Shown here in pieces: positions 25,569 through 36,006 of a stretch of DNA of 64,000 bases (position 1 is the stretch's first letter; every line of letters begins with the position of its first letter). The notes beneath the pieces are model-generated. The model had not been told where the DNA came from, did not search any database, and saw nothing but the letters and a program-made list of their open reading frames with translations. The DNA is from Thermoleophilia bacterium. GTDB taxonomy: Bacteria; Actinomycetota; Thermoleophilia; RBG-16-64-13. The stretch lies in NCBI GenBank assembly GCA_026415615.1, contig JAOAGT010000002.1, positions 372,001 to 436,000 on the forward strand. The letters run 5' to 3'. A program made the translations under genes and the position numbers.

Positions 25569-26252
25569 ATGAGGATCAGAGCGCGCCGAAACAAGATTTC
25601 GCAACTTCACGTCCAACCCGAAGAGTTGGCTCGCAAGCTGATCAAAGAGATGGAGGATCACAGGGTGACCAAAGGCTCCGTTTCTTGGGTGCCTTCGCGC
25701 TATACAGTGTTTCTTTGCCCTCCGGATTATGAACGCTACGCCGAGCACATCGACGCCATGCAGGTTGAGCTCAGCCGGCATGTAGCTAGGCGGGTGAGAA
25801 GCAAGAAGTACAAGACTTCCAATGAGCCTGTGGTAGATATTGTGGTCGATCCCGATCTACGACTTGGTTATTTTGGCATTCAGGCTCATGACGACGAGCC
25901 GGCTTCTTTGCGTTCTCAACCGGAAGCGACCGCAATCCTAAGTAGAACAGAAGCCGAGCGGCTTGGGCTTGCTCAACAACTTATCGTCATAAGGGCTGAT
26001 GGCCGGGAACAGCGTTTTAGCAAGTCCCGAGTTTTGATAGGTCGGTCTCGGGAAGCCGACTTTCGGCTAGACGATCCCGAAGTATCTCGCAAGCACGCGC
26101 TTGTTTTTTGGTCCGAGGGAGAGATCGTGATCAAAGATCTTGAATCCACCAATGGCACCATGGTGAACGGGCGGTTGGTTTCGTCTGCAACTGTGCGACC
26201 AGGAGATGTAGTGACCATTGGGGACCATCGCTTATTTATCGAAACAGGCTAG
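25569..26252 (+). CDS. FhaA-like protein: DUF3662 plus FHA domain
   Basis: 227 residues. The N-terminal DUF3662 domain (about 10-100; VQPEELARKLIKEMEDHRV, YTVFLCPPDYERY) is followed by a short linker and a C-terminal FHA domain (about 135-225) with VLIGRSREADFRLDD, VSRKHALVFW and LESTNGTMVNGR: the R, S/H and N residues that read phosphothreonine. In mycobacteria the equivalent FhaA binds phosphorylated MviN and PknB and regulates peptidoglycan precursor export. Immediately follows the kinase gene. Confidence 0.9.
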   Translation: MRIRARRNKISQLHVQPEELARKLIKEMEDHRVTKGSVSWVPSRYTVFLCPPDYERYAEHIDAMQVELSRHVARRVRSKKYKTSNEPVVDIVVDPDLRLGYFGIQAHDDEPASLRSQPEATAILSRTEAERLGLAQQLIVIRADGREQRFSKSRVLIGRSREADFRLDDPEVSRKHALVFWSEGEIVIKDLESTNGTMVNGRLVSSATVRPGDVVTIGDHRLFIETG

Positions 26253-26273
26253 GCGCAGAAACCGGGGCTTCTG

Positions 26274-26804
26274 ATGCTGCAGGTTGTTCTGCTGGTGGGC
26301 AAGTTCTTATTCCTAGCCATTCTTTATGCCTTTGTGATCCGACTGGTGCGAATTGCTGCGAAGGAGCTCAAAGCCTCGGGAGCGGTGTCCGTGTCTTATC
26401 AGGCAACCGGAGCGACGGGACAGTTTGCTCCTCATGTCCATCGGGAATCTCCAACTTTTGAGAAAAACCTAGCTCGCGAAGAAACTTGGGAAAGGACAGA
26501 TGCTGGCTGGAAACTCGTGGTGGAGAAGAGTCCGTGTCTTGCGGTCGGGTCCAGCTTTTTTCTCCCCGTGGGTGGACATATGCTGGCTGGGCGTGCGCCG
26601 GAGATGGATATCCACTTGAGTGATACGTTTGTCTCTTCCAAGCATGCTCTATTTGAGGCGCTTCCTACCGGGCTGGTAGTGGAAGACCTGCGCAGCACCA
26701 ACGGTACACAGGTGAATGGCGTCGACATCACAGAGCCCACTCAGCTCAGGCCGGGCGATAAGGTGGAAATAGGCGACACGATATTTAGAGTGGAGGTGCA
26801 GTGA
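26274..26804 (+). CDS. FhaB-like membrane-anchored FHA protein
   Basis: 176 residues: one N-terminal membrane helix (VVLLVGKFLFLAILYAFVIRLV) and a cytoplasmic FHA domain (about 98-175) with MLAGRAPEMDIHLSD, FVSSKHALFEA and DLRSTNGTQVNGV. The length and layout match mycobacterial FhaB/FipA, which links PknB signalling to the divisome and elongasome. Its stop overlaps the start of the phosphatase gene. Confidence 0.9.
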   Translation: MLQVVLLVGKFLFLAILYAFVIRLVRIAAKELKASGAVSVSYQATGATGQFAPHVHRESPTFEKNLAREETWERTDAGWKLVVEKSPCLAVGSSFFLPVGGHMLAGRAPEMDIHLSDTFVSSKHALFEALPTGLVVEDLRSTNGTQVNGVDITEPTQLRPGDKVEIGDTIFRVEVQ

Positions 26805-28063
26805 TGCGTCTCCGAGCGGGGGTGGTTAGCGATCGGGGTGTTGTCCGCGCGTCCAACGAAGACTCGTATTTCCTGAGACGCGGACTCTACGCCGTTTCGG
26901 ATGGCATGGGCGGGGCACAAGCTGGGGAGGTGGCCTCGCAAATGGCCTGTCTTGCTTTGCTGGCGCTTGATCCGGCTACCGTTACCGATCAGGACTTGCG
27001 AACGGCGGTAAAGAATGCTAACCGGGCCATCATAAGTCGCAGTCTCAGCCAGGTGGATCTCTTAGGCATGGGCACCACGCTTACCGCGGTTCTTATCAAA
27101 GACAACAGGGCAATCTGGGCCCACGTTGGAGATTCGCGAGCCTACCTTTATCACAACCAAAAACTAACTCAACTCACTGATGATCACTCCTGGGTGGGGG
27201 AGATGGTCCGTCGGGGTGAGCTTACTCCACAGCAAGCAGCAAGCCATCCCCATCGTAGTGTGATCACACGCGCCTTGGGTACGGACTGGGATCTAGAGCC
27301 TGACATTGGCGAAACAAGCTTGTGTCCCGGCGACCGTATTTTGTTGTGCAGCGACGGTCTTTCCAATTTTGTCGCCGAAGATGAGATTGCCCGTATTCTT
27401 GCTGAGGGAAAGTCACCCCACGAAACAGCGGGCATGTTGGTCAAAGCTGCGCTCGAGGCGGGTGGCGATGACAATGTAACTGCGCTTGTGGTGGACGTCA
27501 TGCCTGATGCTTCCGAGGGCGAGGACACCGCTAGCAGTGAGGAAGACGAGGTAGGTGACCGCATCCTTGTCGGGCCGCCCGATCGTGAATGGTCATCGTT
27601 TGGTGGGGTCGGCAGACGACGGGGAGCGGGAGTCATCCACAAACTCGGTCTCAAGCCGGGCTCGCGGCCTTCGGGTGATGTGGGCGAGGCGAATCAGGCC
27701 AACCCGTTTCCTGCGGAGGGTCAAAACGAAGTTGTAGCTGAACCGAAGCGACGGCGGTTTCGGGGAAGGTGGATTGCCACCTTTGCGATCATTGCCGTAC
27801 TACTTGTGGGGCTAGTCAGTTTTGCTATTTACAACTCGACTGTCTACTACGTGGGGGAATATAACGGTCTTTTGGCGCTTTACCGAGGCATCCCGGCCAC
27901 CGTAGTCGGTATCGACCTTTCGTCCCCAGTGGAGTTGACCAGCGTAGCCTATGACTCTCTCCCTCCCTATCTCAAAGCAGAGGTTGATTCCCACAGGCTA
28001 GTAAGTAAGCGAGAGGGTCAGCAGTTTCTGCGCACCCTAAGCATCTTGGATCAAGGACAGTGA
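26801..28063 (+). CDS. pstP: PP2C-family Ser/Thr phosphatase, membrane anchored
   Basis: 420 residues. The PPM/PP2C domain (about 1-240) has the metal-binding SDRGVVRASNEDSYF, SDGMGGAQAGE, GTTLTAVLI, HVGDSRAYL, LCSDGLSNFV and GGDDNVTALV motifs. An acidic linker follows, then one membrane helix (about 325-347, WIATFAIIAVLLVGLVSFAIY) and a short external tail. It reverses phosphorylation by the two kinases and the FHA targets. The start may be GTG 26801 or the adjacent ATG 26804. Confidence 0.95.
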   Translation: MMRLRAGVVSDRGVVRASNEDSYFLRRGLYAVSDGMGGAQAGEVASQMACLALLALDPATVTDQDLRTAVKNANRAIISRSLSQVDLLGMGTTLTAVLIKDNRAIWAHVGDSRAYLYHNQKLTQLTDDHSWVGEMVRRGELTPQQAASHPHRSVITRALGTDWDLEPDIGETSLCPGDRILLCSDGLSNFVAEDEIARILAEGKSPHETAGMLVKAALEAGGDDNVTALVVDVMPDASEGEDTASSEEDEVGDRILVGPPDREWSSFGGVGRRRGAGVIHKLGLKPGSRPSGDVGEANQANPFPAEGQNEVVAEPKRRRFRGRWIATFAIIAVLLVGLVSFAIYNSTVYYVGEYNGLLALYRGIPATVVGIDLSSPVELTSVAYDSLPPYLKAEVDSHRLVSKREGQQFLRTLSILDQGQ

Positions 28064-29340
28064 GCGCCCGCAACCGCGAACTGGTATTTCTGGTACCGGC
28101 TCTAATTCTGACCACCCTGGGATTTGCTCTTGTCTACACGCAAAAAGCCTCCTTGTTGACTTTGAGCTCGCTCACCTACGGGGGGCTGTTTCTCGTGCTT
28201 TTCCTAATAGCCCACATTGGGCGCCGGGTGTTGGCTCCCAAGGCCGACCCGGTTCTCTTGCCAGTAACTGCCCTGTTGTCCACGCTTGGGATCGTCCTGC
28301 TTTATCGCCTCAACGAGAAGTTGGCCCTTAGACAGGCCATGTGGCTTGTGGTGGGTCTGGCCGCTTTTCTGCTTGTGCTCGTGCTTGTACGTCGGCTTCA
28401 AACGTTGGCCAACCTGCGATATGTGCTTGGCGGTTTGGGTCTTCTCTTGCTCCTAATCACGGCTGTTCTTGGACGTGAGATAAACGGAGCCAAGCTGTGG
28501 GTGCATCTCGGTCCTGTTAACTTTCAACCAGGAGAACTGGCAAAGATTCTCCTGATCTTGTTCTTCGCCGCGTATCTCGTGGATATGCGCGAAGTACTTA
28601 CGGTGAGCACTCACCGTGTGCTAGGTGTTCCCCTTCCCCCATTTCGCTATCTTGCGCCCCTTGTAGCTATCTGGGGGCTGTCTATGGTGCTTGTGATCTT
28701 TGTGAAAGACCTGGGCACGGGGCTACTTTTCTTTGGCGCTCTTTTGGCATTGCTCTATGTCGCTACCGGGAGACTGTTTTATGTTCTTGTGGGATTGGCC
28801 CTGTTCATTGTGGGTGCTTTCGGGCTCTACTACTTGTTTCCCCATGTGCAAGCTCGTGTGGACATATGGCTTGATCCATGGCAAGACCCTAGCGGACGTG
28901 GGTATCAAGTAGTGCAATCTCTGTTTGCCTTGGCGGAAGGGGGATTGTTCGGACGGGGACTGGGCCAGGGTTACCTCTTGCTGCCGTCGGGAAAAACCAT
29001 CATTCCCAATCTGGAAACAGACTTTATCTTTTCTGCTATCGGCGAAGAGTTAGGTCTGGCAGGCGCCGCTGCCATTATCCTCCTTTATCTCATCTTCACC
29101 TATCGGGGCTTCCGAGTGGCGGTAAGGGCCAGAGATGATTTCTCGCGGCTACTGGCTACCGGTCTCACCAGCATCTTTGCGCTTCAGGCTTTTCTGATCA
29201 TCGGGGGAGTGACCAAGCTCATTCCCCTTACCGGTATCACGCTTCCTTTTGTTAGCTACGGCGGCAGCTCGATTGTGGCCAACTTCATCCTTCTTGCTTT
29301 GCTTCTGCGTACAAGCAACGAGGAGGAGAACTTTGGATAA
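28060..29340 (+). CDS. SEDS-family peptidoglycan glycosyltransferase (RodA/FtsW)
   Basis: 426 residues with about 12 membrane helices. SEDS signatures: GREINGAKLWVHLGPVNFQPGELAK, the invariant Asp region FVKDLGTGLLFFG, WLDPWQDPSGRGYQVVQSL, FIFSAIGEELGLAG and the ending GITLPFVSYGGSSI. It polymerises lipid II at the membrane with the class B PBP encoded next. GTG start inside the end of pstP, and its 3' end overlaps the PBP start, so the three are coupled. The RodA assignment follows from locus order. Confidence 0.95.
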   Translation: MSARNRELVFLVPALILTTLGFALVYTQKASLLTLSSLTYGGLFLVLFLIAHIGRRVLAPKADPVLLPVTALLSTLGIVLLYRLNEKLALRQAMWLVVGLAAFLLVLVLVRRLQTLANLRYVLGGLGLLLLLITAVLGREINGAKLWVHLGPVNFQPGELAKILLILFFAAYLVDMREVLTVSTHRVLGVPLPPFRYLAPLVAIWGLSMVLVIFVKDLGTGLLFFGALLALLYVATGRLFYVLVGLALFIVGAFGLYYLFPHVQARVDIWLDPWQDPSGRGYQVVQSLFALAEGGLFGRGLGQGYLLLPSGKTIIPNLETDFIFSAIGEELGLAGAAAIILLYLIFTYRGFRVAVRARDDFSRLLATGLTSIFALQAFLIIGGVTKLIPLTGITLPFVSYGGSSIVANFILLALLLRTSNEEENFG

Positions 29341-30727
29341 GCCTATCCGCCGCCTTTTCTTGTTCTTTGCCGTTTTGTTTGTGGCGCTTATTGTGCAACT
29401 CACCTACGTACAAGTGTGGGCTGCTCCTACACTCAAGACCCACCCGGCTAACACCCGCGCCATAGCGGAGGAGATGAAGATCAAGCGCGGCGACATCATC
29501 TCTGCTGACGCTGTCAAATTGGCCACGAGCAGGCAAGAGGGCGAATACTACGTTCGTGAGTATCCGCAGGGAGATCTAGTTTCTCCTTGGCTTGGCTACA
29601 ACTCCACTCGGTACGGACGGGCAGGCATAGAGAGGGTCTACAACCAGGAGCTGTCCGGCCAGGTTGGTGTCTTGGGTCTCCGCACGTATTGGGACCAGCT
29701 TCTTGAGCGTACACATGAAGGTGCTCATCTCAAACTGACTATTGACCTAGCTGTGCAACGGGCGGCTGCAGAAGCTCTCGGCAATAGGAAGGGAGCGGTG
29801 GTTGCTCTTGACCCGCGGACTGGAGCCATACTGGCCATGGTTTCCTACCCTCGTTTTGATCCCAACCACATCGAAGAGCAATGGAGGGAGCTCAACAGCG
29901 ATCCTGCCGCGCCTTTGCTTAACCGAGCTATTTATGGCCTATACCCCCCGGGCTCGGTGTTTAAGACGGTGGTGGTTGCGGCTGCTTTGGAAAAAGGTGT
30001 GGCAACCCCAGAGACAGAATTTGAAGACACAGGGAGCGTCAAAGCGGGGGGCTTTGTGGTCAACAACTATGGAGGCCAGGTCTACGGCAAACACAACTTG
30101 GTTGAGGCCTTTGCAAAGAGCATCAACACCACGTTCGCCAAGATCGGAGTTGTTCTCGGTTCAGATGCTTTGGCCAGCTATGCCTCCGCCTTTGGCTTTG
30201 GCCAGGAACTGCCTTGGAGACTGGGGAGTGCAGTCAGTCGGTTCCCTGCTCAAGAGAGCCTGGACAAGGCTCATCTGGCTCAGGTTTCCTATGGGCAGGG
30301 GGAGCTTCTTGTCACCCCGCTTGAGATGGCTCTAGTAGCAGCTGGGGTGGCAAACAAAGGTACGATTATGAAGCCATACGTCGTGTCGCAGGTGCTCGAT
30401 CCTAAGGGGGATGTCATCAGCCAGGCTGATCCCTCAGAATGGCTACGGCCCATCTCGCCCAATACTGCCAAGATTGTGAGCGATTTGATGGTAGCGGTGG
30501 TCGAAAAGGGCACGGGAACCAGGGCCGCCCTTTCCGGCGTCAAGATAGCAGGTAAGACCGGCACAGCTGAGGTGGCCGGGGCCTCTCCTCACGCCTGGTT
30601 TATAGGCTTCGCTCCCGCTTCTGATCCCAAGGTGGCTGTGGCGGTCTTGGTCGAAAATGGCGGAAGCGGCGGAATTACGGCCGCGCCCATTGCTCGAGAA
30701 GTCATCGCGGCTGTGTTACGCCGCTAG
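29333..30727 (+). CDS. pbpA: Class B penicillin-binding protein (PbpA-type transpeptidase)
   Basis: The TTG at 29333 (after GAGGAGGAG) gives 464 residues and overlaps the SEDS gene stop; upstream frames would lie inside that gene. An N-terminal membrane anchor (LFLFFAVLFVALIVQLTYV) is followed by a dimerisation-type region (RGDIISADAV...YGRAGIERVYN) and the transpeptidase domain. The active site residues are S208 in PPGSVFK, SIN in AKSINTTF and KTGTAE. It cross-links peptidoglycan outside the membrane, partnered with the SEDS protein. Confidence 0.95.
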   Translation: MDKPIRRLFLFFAVLFVALIVQLTYVQVWAAPTLKTHPANTRAIAEEMKIKRGDIISADAVKLATSRQEGEYYVREYPQGDLVSPWLGYNSTRYGRAGIERVYNQELSGQVGVLGLRTYWDQLLERTHEGAHLKLTIDLAVQRAAAEALGNRKGAVVALDPRTGAILAMVSYPRFDPNHIEEQWRELNSDPAAPLLNRAIYGLYPPGSVFKTVVVAAALEKGVATPETEFEDTGSVKAGGFVVNNYGGQVYGKHNLVEAFAKSINTTFAKIGVVLGSDALASYASAFGFGQELPWRLGSAVSRFPAQESLDKAHLAQVSYGQGELLVTPLEMALVAAGVANKGTIMKPYVVSQVLDPKGDVISQADPSEWLRPISPNTAKIVSDLMVAVVEKGTGTRAALSGVKIAGKTGTAEVAGASPHAWFIGFAPASDPKVAVAVLVENGGSGGITAAPIAREVIAAVLRR

Positions 30728-30809
30728 CAGGAACGTTTGGCTGTGGTGAGGTAGTATTGGCTTTTAACGGCTAAGGTGCGCCGGACAGACGGTGCAGGGA
30801 GCCGGTGGA

Positions 30810-32828
30810 ATGGAAGAAATAAACGGAATAATTGGCAAAGTTTTTGACGATCGTTACGAGGTTCTCCGCAAGATTGGTAGCGGGGGGATGGCGGATGTTT
30901 ATCTAGCTCACGACCGCCTCCTGGGTCGCCCCGTGGCGATTAAGATTTTGTCGGCTCGATATGCCAGTGACGAGCAGTTTGTGGAGCGCTTCCGACGCGA
31001 AGCTAGCGCTGCGGCTGGGCTGAATCACCCCAACATAGTGCAGATCTACGACCGGGGTGAAGCCGAGGGTACCTACTACATCGCCATGGAGTACCTGGAG
31101 GGCCGGCCGCTTAAAGACATCATCCGGAAGTACGCTCCGCTGAGCCCAGAACTCATTCTTTCAATTTCTATTCAAATAGTGGAAGCTCTCCGGTTTGCAC
31201 ATCGGCGGCATGTCATACACAGAGATATCAAGCCGCAGAACATCATTGTGGACAACGAGGGGCGGGTCAAGGTCACAGACTTTGGCATTGCGCGCGCGGG
31301 AAACGCGGCGACAATGACTGAGGCGGGCTCAATCTTGGGCACAGCGCACTACCTATCTCCTGAACAGGCGCAGGGAAAGCCGGTCGAGCCTGCCTCGGAT
31401 CTGTACTCGCTAGGTGTGGTGATGTACGAGATGGCGACGGGAAGGCTCCCCTTTGAAGGGGATAACCCCGTCACCATAGCTATGCAGCATGTACATGACG
31501 CCCCGGTTCCTCCTCGGTCCATAGTGCCCGACATACCGGAGAATCTGGAAGCCATCATTCTTCGGGCTCTGAGCAAGGACCCAACACAGCGCTACTTGAC
31601 CGCTCAAGCCATGCTGGAAGACCTGAGGCGGGCTCAGTTGGGCGAGCCGGTGACCTTCCCCGCTTCCATATCAGAGGAACCAACACGCGTGATGACCCCG
31701 GCTGCTGAGGGCGCGACGCAGGCCACTCAGGTGCGGCGCCGGGGGCCTGCCGAAACAGCGTTGGCTGACACCTTGCCCCGTGTTCAATACGAAGCCCCCC
31801 GCAGGCAGAATCTCTGGCCATGGGTGCTGGTGGCCGTATTAATCCTGGCTCTTGGCGGCGCTGCTTACGCCATTTTCTCGAATTGGGGGACCTCCGAGAG
31901 TCAGCTTGTGGTGGTGCCTTCAGTTCTAGGTCTGACTGGTGCGGACGCGAAACAGAAGATCGAGGCTCTTGGGCTTAAGTTTAAGAACGCAGGAGAGCAA
32001 GCCTCGGCTGATTACCCGGCGGGCCAAGTGTGCAGACAAGAGCCGGAGGAGGGGGTCAAGCTTGCCAAGGGCGAGACAGTAAGTGTGTGGATCTCGTCTG
32101 GGGTGGGCAAGGTGAAGGTTCCCAACGTTGTGGGCCTGGATCAGGTGGATGCGGCTGCCAGGTTGGCGGCTCTGGGGCTTAATCCTAAGCCTAGGAGCGA
32201 AGCCGCGCCAGATGCCGTGCCGGGCACGGTGCTACGGCAGAGCCCCGCGGCCGGAGAAATGGTTGATCCGGGCTCGACGGTTGTCATTGTGATTGCGACC
32301 GAGGCGGAGACGGTGGTAGTCCCTCGCCTTGTCGGCTACACGGTAGAGTCCGCCACAGCTTATCTTGAGAGTATGGGACTTTCGTACACCATCCAAGAAG
32401 TAGACTCTACCTACCCTGGCGGCACAGTGGTAAATCAGGACCCACAGCCTGGCAGGGAGGTAGAACCTGGATACAAGGTGACATTGTTTGTGAGCAATGC
32501 GCCTCCGGTTACCACGGTAATGGTTCCCGCGGTGGGCGGTCTTGGCTATAAGGTGGAGCGGGCGACTGCGATTCTGGCCGAGCACTCTCTCAAAGCAAAG
32601 ATCACTTATTACCCGACTCCTGATTACGAGCCAGGAGTGGTGATTCAACAGGATCCTCCAGCGGGGACAATGGTCGACAAGGGAAGCTACGTAGAGTTGT
32701 TAGTGGCGGTGCAACCTCCGTCCACAACCACCACGACGCTTCCGCCAACGACTACGACCACCCTTCCCCCAACTACTACAACTACTGCACCGTCAACTAC
32801 CTCTACGAGTCAAACCATAGAGTTCTAA
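30810..32828 (+). CDS. pknB: PASTA-domain Ser/Thr protein kinase
   Basis: About 672 residues from the ATG at 30810 (AGGGAG nearby; a GTG at 30792 is an alternative). Kinase domain about 10-275 with [27 protein letters not shown] and [14 protein letters not shown] juxtamembrane linker is followed by one membrane helix (about 338-358) and four PASTA repeats, beginning [27 protein letters not shown] and VMVPAVGGL, that bind muropeptides or lipid II. The C-terminus is an external Thr/Pro tail (TTTTTLPP repeated). It senses cell-wall state and phosphorylates division and precursor enzymes. The preceding 80 bases may hold its own promoter. Confidence 0.95.
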   Translation: MEEINGIIGKVFDDRYEVLRKIGSGGMADVYLAHDRLLGRPVAIKILSARYASDEQFVERFRREASAAAGLNHPNIVQIYDRGEAEGTYYIAMEYLEGRPLKDIIRKYAPLSPELILSISIQIVEALRFAHRRHVIHRDIKPQNIIVDNEGRVKVTDFGIARAGNAATMTEAGSILGTAHYLSPEQAQGKPVEPASDLYSLGVVMYEMATGRLPFEGDNPVTIAMQHVHDAPVPPRSIVPDIPENLEAIILRALSKDPTQRYLTAQAMLEDLRRAQLGEPVTFPASISEEPTRVMTPAAEGATQATQVRRRGPAETALADTLPRVQYEAPRRQNLWPWVLVAVLILALGGAAYAIFSNWGTSESQLVVVPSVLGLTGADAKQKIEALGLKFKNAGEQASADYPAGQVCRQEPEEGVKLAKGETVSVWISSGVGKVKVPNVVGLDQVDAAARLAALGLNPKPRSEAAPDAVPGTVLRQSPAAGEMVDPGSTVVIVIATEAETVVVPRLVGYTVESATAYLESMGLSYTIQEVDSTYPGGTVVNQDPQPGREVEPGYKVTLFVSNAPPVTTVMVPAVGGLGYKVERATAILAEHSLKAKITYYPTPDYEPGVVIQQDPPAGTMVDKGSYVELLVAVQPPSTTTTTLPPTTTTTLPPTTTTTAPSTTSTSQTIEF

Positions 32829-32830
32829 CA

Positions 32831-35800
32831 ATGGAAAAGAGCAAGCCAACGTTTCAGGATGTACTTTTGCGCTTACAGGAGTTTTGGGCCAAGCAAGGTT
32901 GCGTCATCTGGCAGCCTCACCACACCGAGGTTGGCGCGGGGACCTTTAACCCGGCTACCTTTCTTAAGGTTTTGGGGCCTGAGCCCTGGCGCGTAGCTTA
33001 TGTGGAACCCTCCATTCGTCCCACCGACGGACGTTACGGAGAAAATCCTTACCGTCTAGGTCACTACTACCAATATCAGGTCATCATCAAGCCCTGTCCG
33101 CATGACATTCAGGACATTTATCTGGCGTCTCTTGAGCACCTAGGGATTGATCTGGCAAAGCACGACGTTCGCTTTGTAGAGGATGACTGGGAGTCGCCTA
33201 CCCTTGGAGCTTGGGGCCTGGGCTGGGAAGTGTGGATTGACGGTATGGAGTGCACGCAGTTCACCTATTTTCAGCAAGTGGGGGGCATTGATCTTGACCC
33301 GCCCAGCGTGGAGCTGACCTACGGCACCGAGCGGCTCGCCATGTATTTGCAGGGTGTGAACAATGTCTTTGACCTTGTTTGGGTTCCCGGGCTTACCTAT
33401 GGTGACGTGTATCGCAAGAATGAGGCGCAGTGGTCGATTTACAACTTTGAACTGGCGGATATTTCCTTGCTCCAACGTCTGTTTGTTGATTATGAGCGGG
33501 AATGCGAGCGGTGTCTGGAGCGCGGCTTAACCCGGCCAGCATATGATTTTGTTCTCAAGACTTCCCATGTTTTTAACCAGCTTGATGCGCGCGGGGCGAT
33601 AAGCGTCACTGAACGTACCGGCTACATTGCCCGAGTCCGCAACCTGGCGCGCAAGGTGGCGGAGACCTATGTAGCTGAGCTCGAGGCCGTCAGTTCTGAG
33701 CTAAGTGTCCGGCCCAGCGTTGGGGAGGCCGTCGCAGTGGCGCCGAGCTGGGACAGCTTTGCTAGCCGCGAGGCGCGTGATTTCTTGTTCGAAATAGGGG
33801 TTGAGGAACTGCCGGCTTCGGCCTGTCGGGCGGCGATTGATCTCTTGCCGGAGCGGGTGGCTGGGTTGTTTACCGAGGCCGGGATAGACATTGCGCCCGA
33901 GCAGGTGCGTGTCATGGTGTCTCCCCGGCGAATCGCGATCTATATTCCCGAGGTGCCTGGAGAGCAGGCTTCTCGCGAGACGGTTCAGCGAGGGCCAGCC
34001 TACGAAACAGCGTTTGATTCCGAGGGCAATCCCACCAAGGCCGCAGAAGGCTTTGCCCGGGCCAAAGGAGTCTCGGTATCGGATCTTGAGGTCCGAGAAG
34101 AAAACGGGCGGCGCTTTGTGTACCACGTGATAAGGAGTGAAGGCCGACCTACAGGGCAGCTACTCCCCGAAATTTGTCTGAAGATCGTCCGCGACATGTA
34201 CTTCCCCAAGAACATGCGCTGGGGGTTCCGTGATGTGCGTTTTTCAAGACCGATTCGGTGGCTGGTGGCGCTGTGGGGCGACGAGGTAATCCCGCTGAGT
34301 TATGCAGGACTATCTGCAGGACGCATAAGCCGGGGACATCGTTGGCTAGGCGGGCAGGTTAGCGTAACCGGGCCCGGCCATTACCAGGAAGCGCTACGAA
34401 GCGCCGGCGTGGTGGTTGATCACGAGGAGCGCCGTCGGCTGATCCAAGACGCTCTTGAGCAAACCGCGGCTCAGCTTGGACTTAAGGTGGTTGACCCAGC
34501 AGGCAAGCTAGACGAAGTGGTTTTCCTGGTCGAGTGGCCGACTGTGGGGGTGGGAGAATTCTCCCCTCGTCATCTATCTCTGCCTCCTGAAGTGCTCGAG
34601 ACGGCCATGCAGTCTCACCAGCGCTACTTCCCTCTTGTCGATGGGGAGGGGCGGTTGTCAAACAAGTTCTTGTTTGTTTCCAACGGGGATCGTGAATATC
34701 TGGAGGAAATTACTCGGGGTAATGAGCGGGTCCTTGAAGGACGGATTGAAGACGCAGAGTTTTCCTTTGAGAAAGATAAGGCCGTTGGCCTAACGCAGAT
34801 GGCTTCCCAGCTTGACAAGATCGTGTTTCACGTCAAGGTCGGGACGATGAAAGACAAGACAGAACGACTGGCGGCTCTGGTTGGGTATTTGGCCGAGGTT
34901 CTAGGATTGCCGAATGACGTGCGGGAACGGGCTTTGGAGGCGGCGGCGCTTGCAAAGGCGGATCAGGTTTCGGTCATGGTGCGCGAGTTTCCCGACCTTG
35001 AGGGAGTAATGGGCGAGACCTACGCGCTTATGGAGGGACGGCATCCCGAGGTGGCGCGGGCGATACGTGAGCAATATCTGCCAGATGCCGCTGGTGGGCC
35101 AGCTCCCGACACCCTTGCAGGCGCGCTTCTTGCTACAGCGGAGAAGGTAGATAACATCACCGCAGCGTTTGCTTGCGGCGAGCCGCCTTCGGGATCCAAA
35201 GATCCCTACGGGCTACGCCGAGCGGCGGCAGGCATGGTTGCTATTGCTTTCAAGCACTGCCTGCGCTACCGCGTGGACGATCTTGTTAGGCGCGCGTACC
35301 AAGAGCTTAGGCGGTTCCCGGGTTTAGCTGACGAAGACACGGTAGTGAGCCAAGCCACTGCTTTTGTGTTGGATCGGCTGACCAGGCATCTTATTGACGA
35401 AGGCTTCGCTCGCGACGTAGTTGAGGCAGTGCTGCCCACTTCGCGGGAGTTTCTAGACTTAAAGGATCGAGCGGCGGCCTTGCAAGAGTTTCGCCATGGT
35501 CCGCGGTGGGAGGATTTGATCACGGCCTTTACCCGCCCAGCCAATCTGGCTCGCCAGCTGTCTCCGGAAGCTACTGCTGAGGCGGTCCATAGCCAGGATT
35601 GGGGGATACTACCCAGCCTTTTCAGGATCGAGGCCGAGAAGGCACTTTACGAAGCCTGGCGGCAAGCACGGAGGCGGGTAGAAGACGCAATAGCACGGAG
35701 GAACTACACCGAGGCTCTCCATGCCCTTGCCGACCTTCGCCCCACTGTTGACCAGTACTTTGACCAGGTACTGGTCATGGTGCAAGAAGAGGATGTCCGT

Positions 35801-35878
35801 CTCAATCGGCTCCGTCAACTTGCAGCGGTTGCCGGGACCATGAGACAAGTTGCTCATCTGGAGGCTATTCAGGGTTAG
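32831..35878 (+). CDS. glyS: Glycyl-tRNA synthetase, fused alpha and beta chains
   Basis: 1015 residues. Residues 1 to about 300 are the GlyQ catalytic alpha chain ([64 protein letters not shown]). After a short Ala/Ser linker, about 320-1015 are the GlyS beta chain ([26 protein letters not shown], an HD-like region and the C-terminal anticodon-binding helices [16 protein letters not shown]). Most bacteria encode the two as separate genes; single-chain fusions are known in some lineages. It lies two bases after the PASTA kinase stop, so it shares that transcript. Confidence 0.95.
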   Translation: MEKSKPTFQDVLLRLQEFWAKQGCVIWQPHHTEVGAGTFNPATFLKVLGPEPWRVAYVEPSIRPTDGRYGENPYRLGHYYQYQVIIKPCPHDIQDIYLASLEHLGIDLAKHDVRFVEDDWESPTLGAWGLGWEVWIDGMECTQFTYFQQVGGIDLDPPSVELTYGTERLAMYLQGVNNVFDLVWVPGLTYGDVYRKNEAQWSIYNFELADISLLQRLFVDYERECERCLERGLTRPAYDFVLKTSHVFNQLDARGAISVTERTGYIARVRNLARKVAETYVAELEAVSSELSVRPSVGEAVAVAPSWDSFASREARDFLFEIGVEELPASACRAAIDLLPERVAGLFTEAGIDIAPEQVRVMVSPRRIAIYIPEVPGEQASRETVQRGPAYETAFDSEGNPTKAAEGFARAKGVSVSDLEVREENGRRFVYHVIRSEGRPTGQLLPEICLKIVRDMYFPKNMRWGFRDVRFSRPIRWLVALWGDEVIPLSYAGLSAGRISRGHRWLGGQVSVTGPGHYQEALRSAGVVVDHEERRRLIQDALEQTAAQLGLKVVDPAGKLDEVVFLVEWPTVGVGEFSPRHLSLPPEVLETAMQSHQRYFPLVDGEGRLSNKFLFVSNGDREYLEEITRGNERVLEGRIEDAEFSFEKDKAVGLTQMASQLDKIVFHVKVGTMKDKTERLAALVGYLAEVLGLPNDVRERALEAAALAKADQVSVMVREFPDLEGVMGETYALMEGRHPEVARAIREQYLPDAAGGPAPDTLAGALLATAEKVDNITAAFACGEPPSGSKDPYGLRRAAAGMVAIAFKHCLRYRVDDLVRRAYQELRRFPGLADEDTVVSQATAFVLDRLTRHLIDEGFARDVVEAVLPTSREFLDLKDRAAALQEFRHGPRWEDLITAFTRPANLARQLSPEATAEAVHSQDWGILPSLFRIEAEKALYEAWRQARRRVEDAIARRNYTEALHALADLRPTVDQYFDQVLVMVQEEDVRLNRLRQLAAVAGTMRQVAHLEAIQG

Positions 35879-35922
35879 AACTGGAATAGGGCAGTTGCTG
35901 TATAGGGAGAAGCTGTAGGCAG

Positions 35923-35952
35923 AAGCGAGGCGGCCGATACGCCGCCTCGCTT
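35923..35952. terminator. Hairpin terminator between convergent genes
   Basis: A perfect 12-bp stem AAGCGAGGCGGC/GCCGCCTCGCTT with a six-base loop, between the glyS stop and the convergent radical SAM gene. The T-tracts are short, but the position suggests a bidirectional terminator. Confidence 0.65.
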
Positions 35953-36006
35953 AACGTTCTCTTAAGCCAAATCTCCTTAAGAGCTGCTATGTCTCCGGCT
36001 GGCTGC

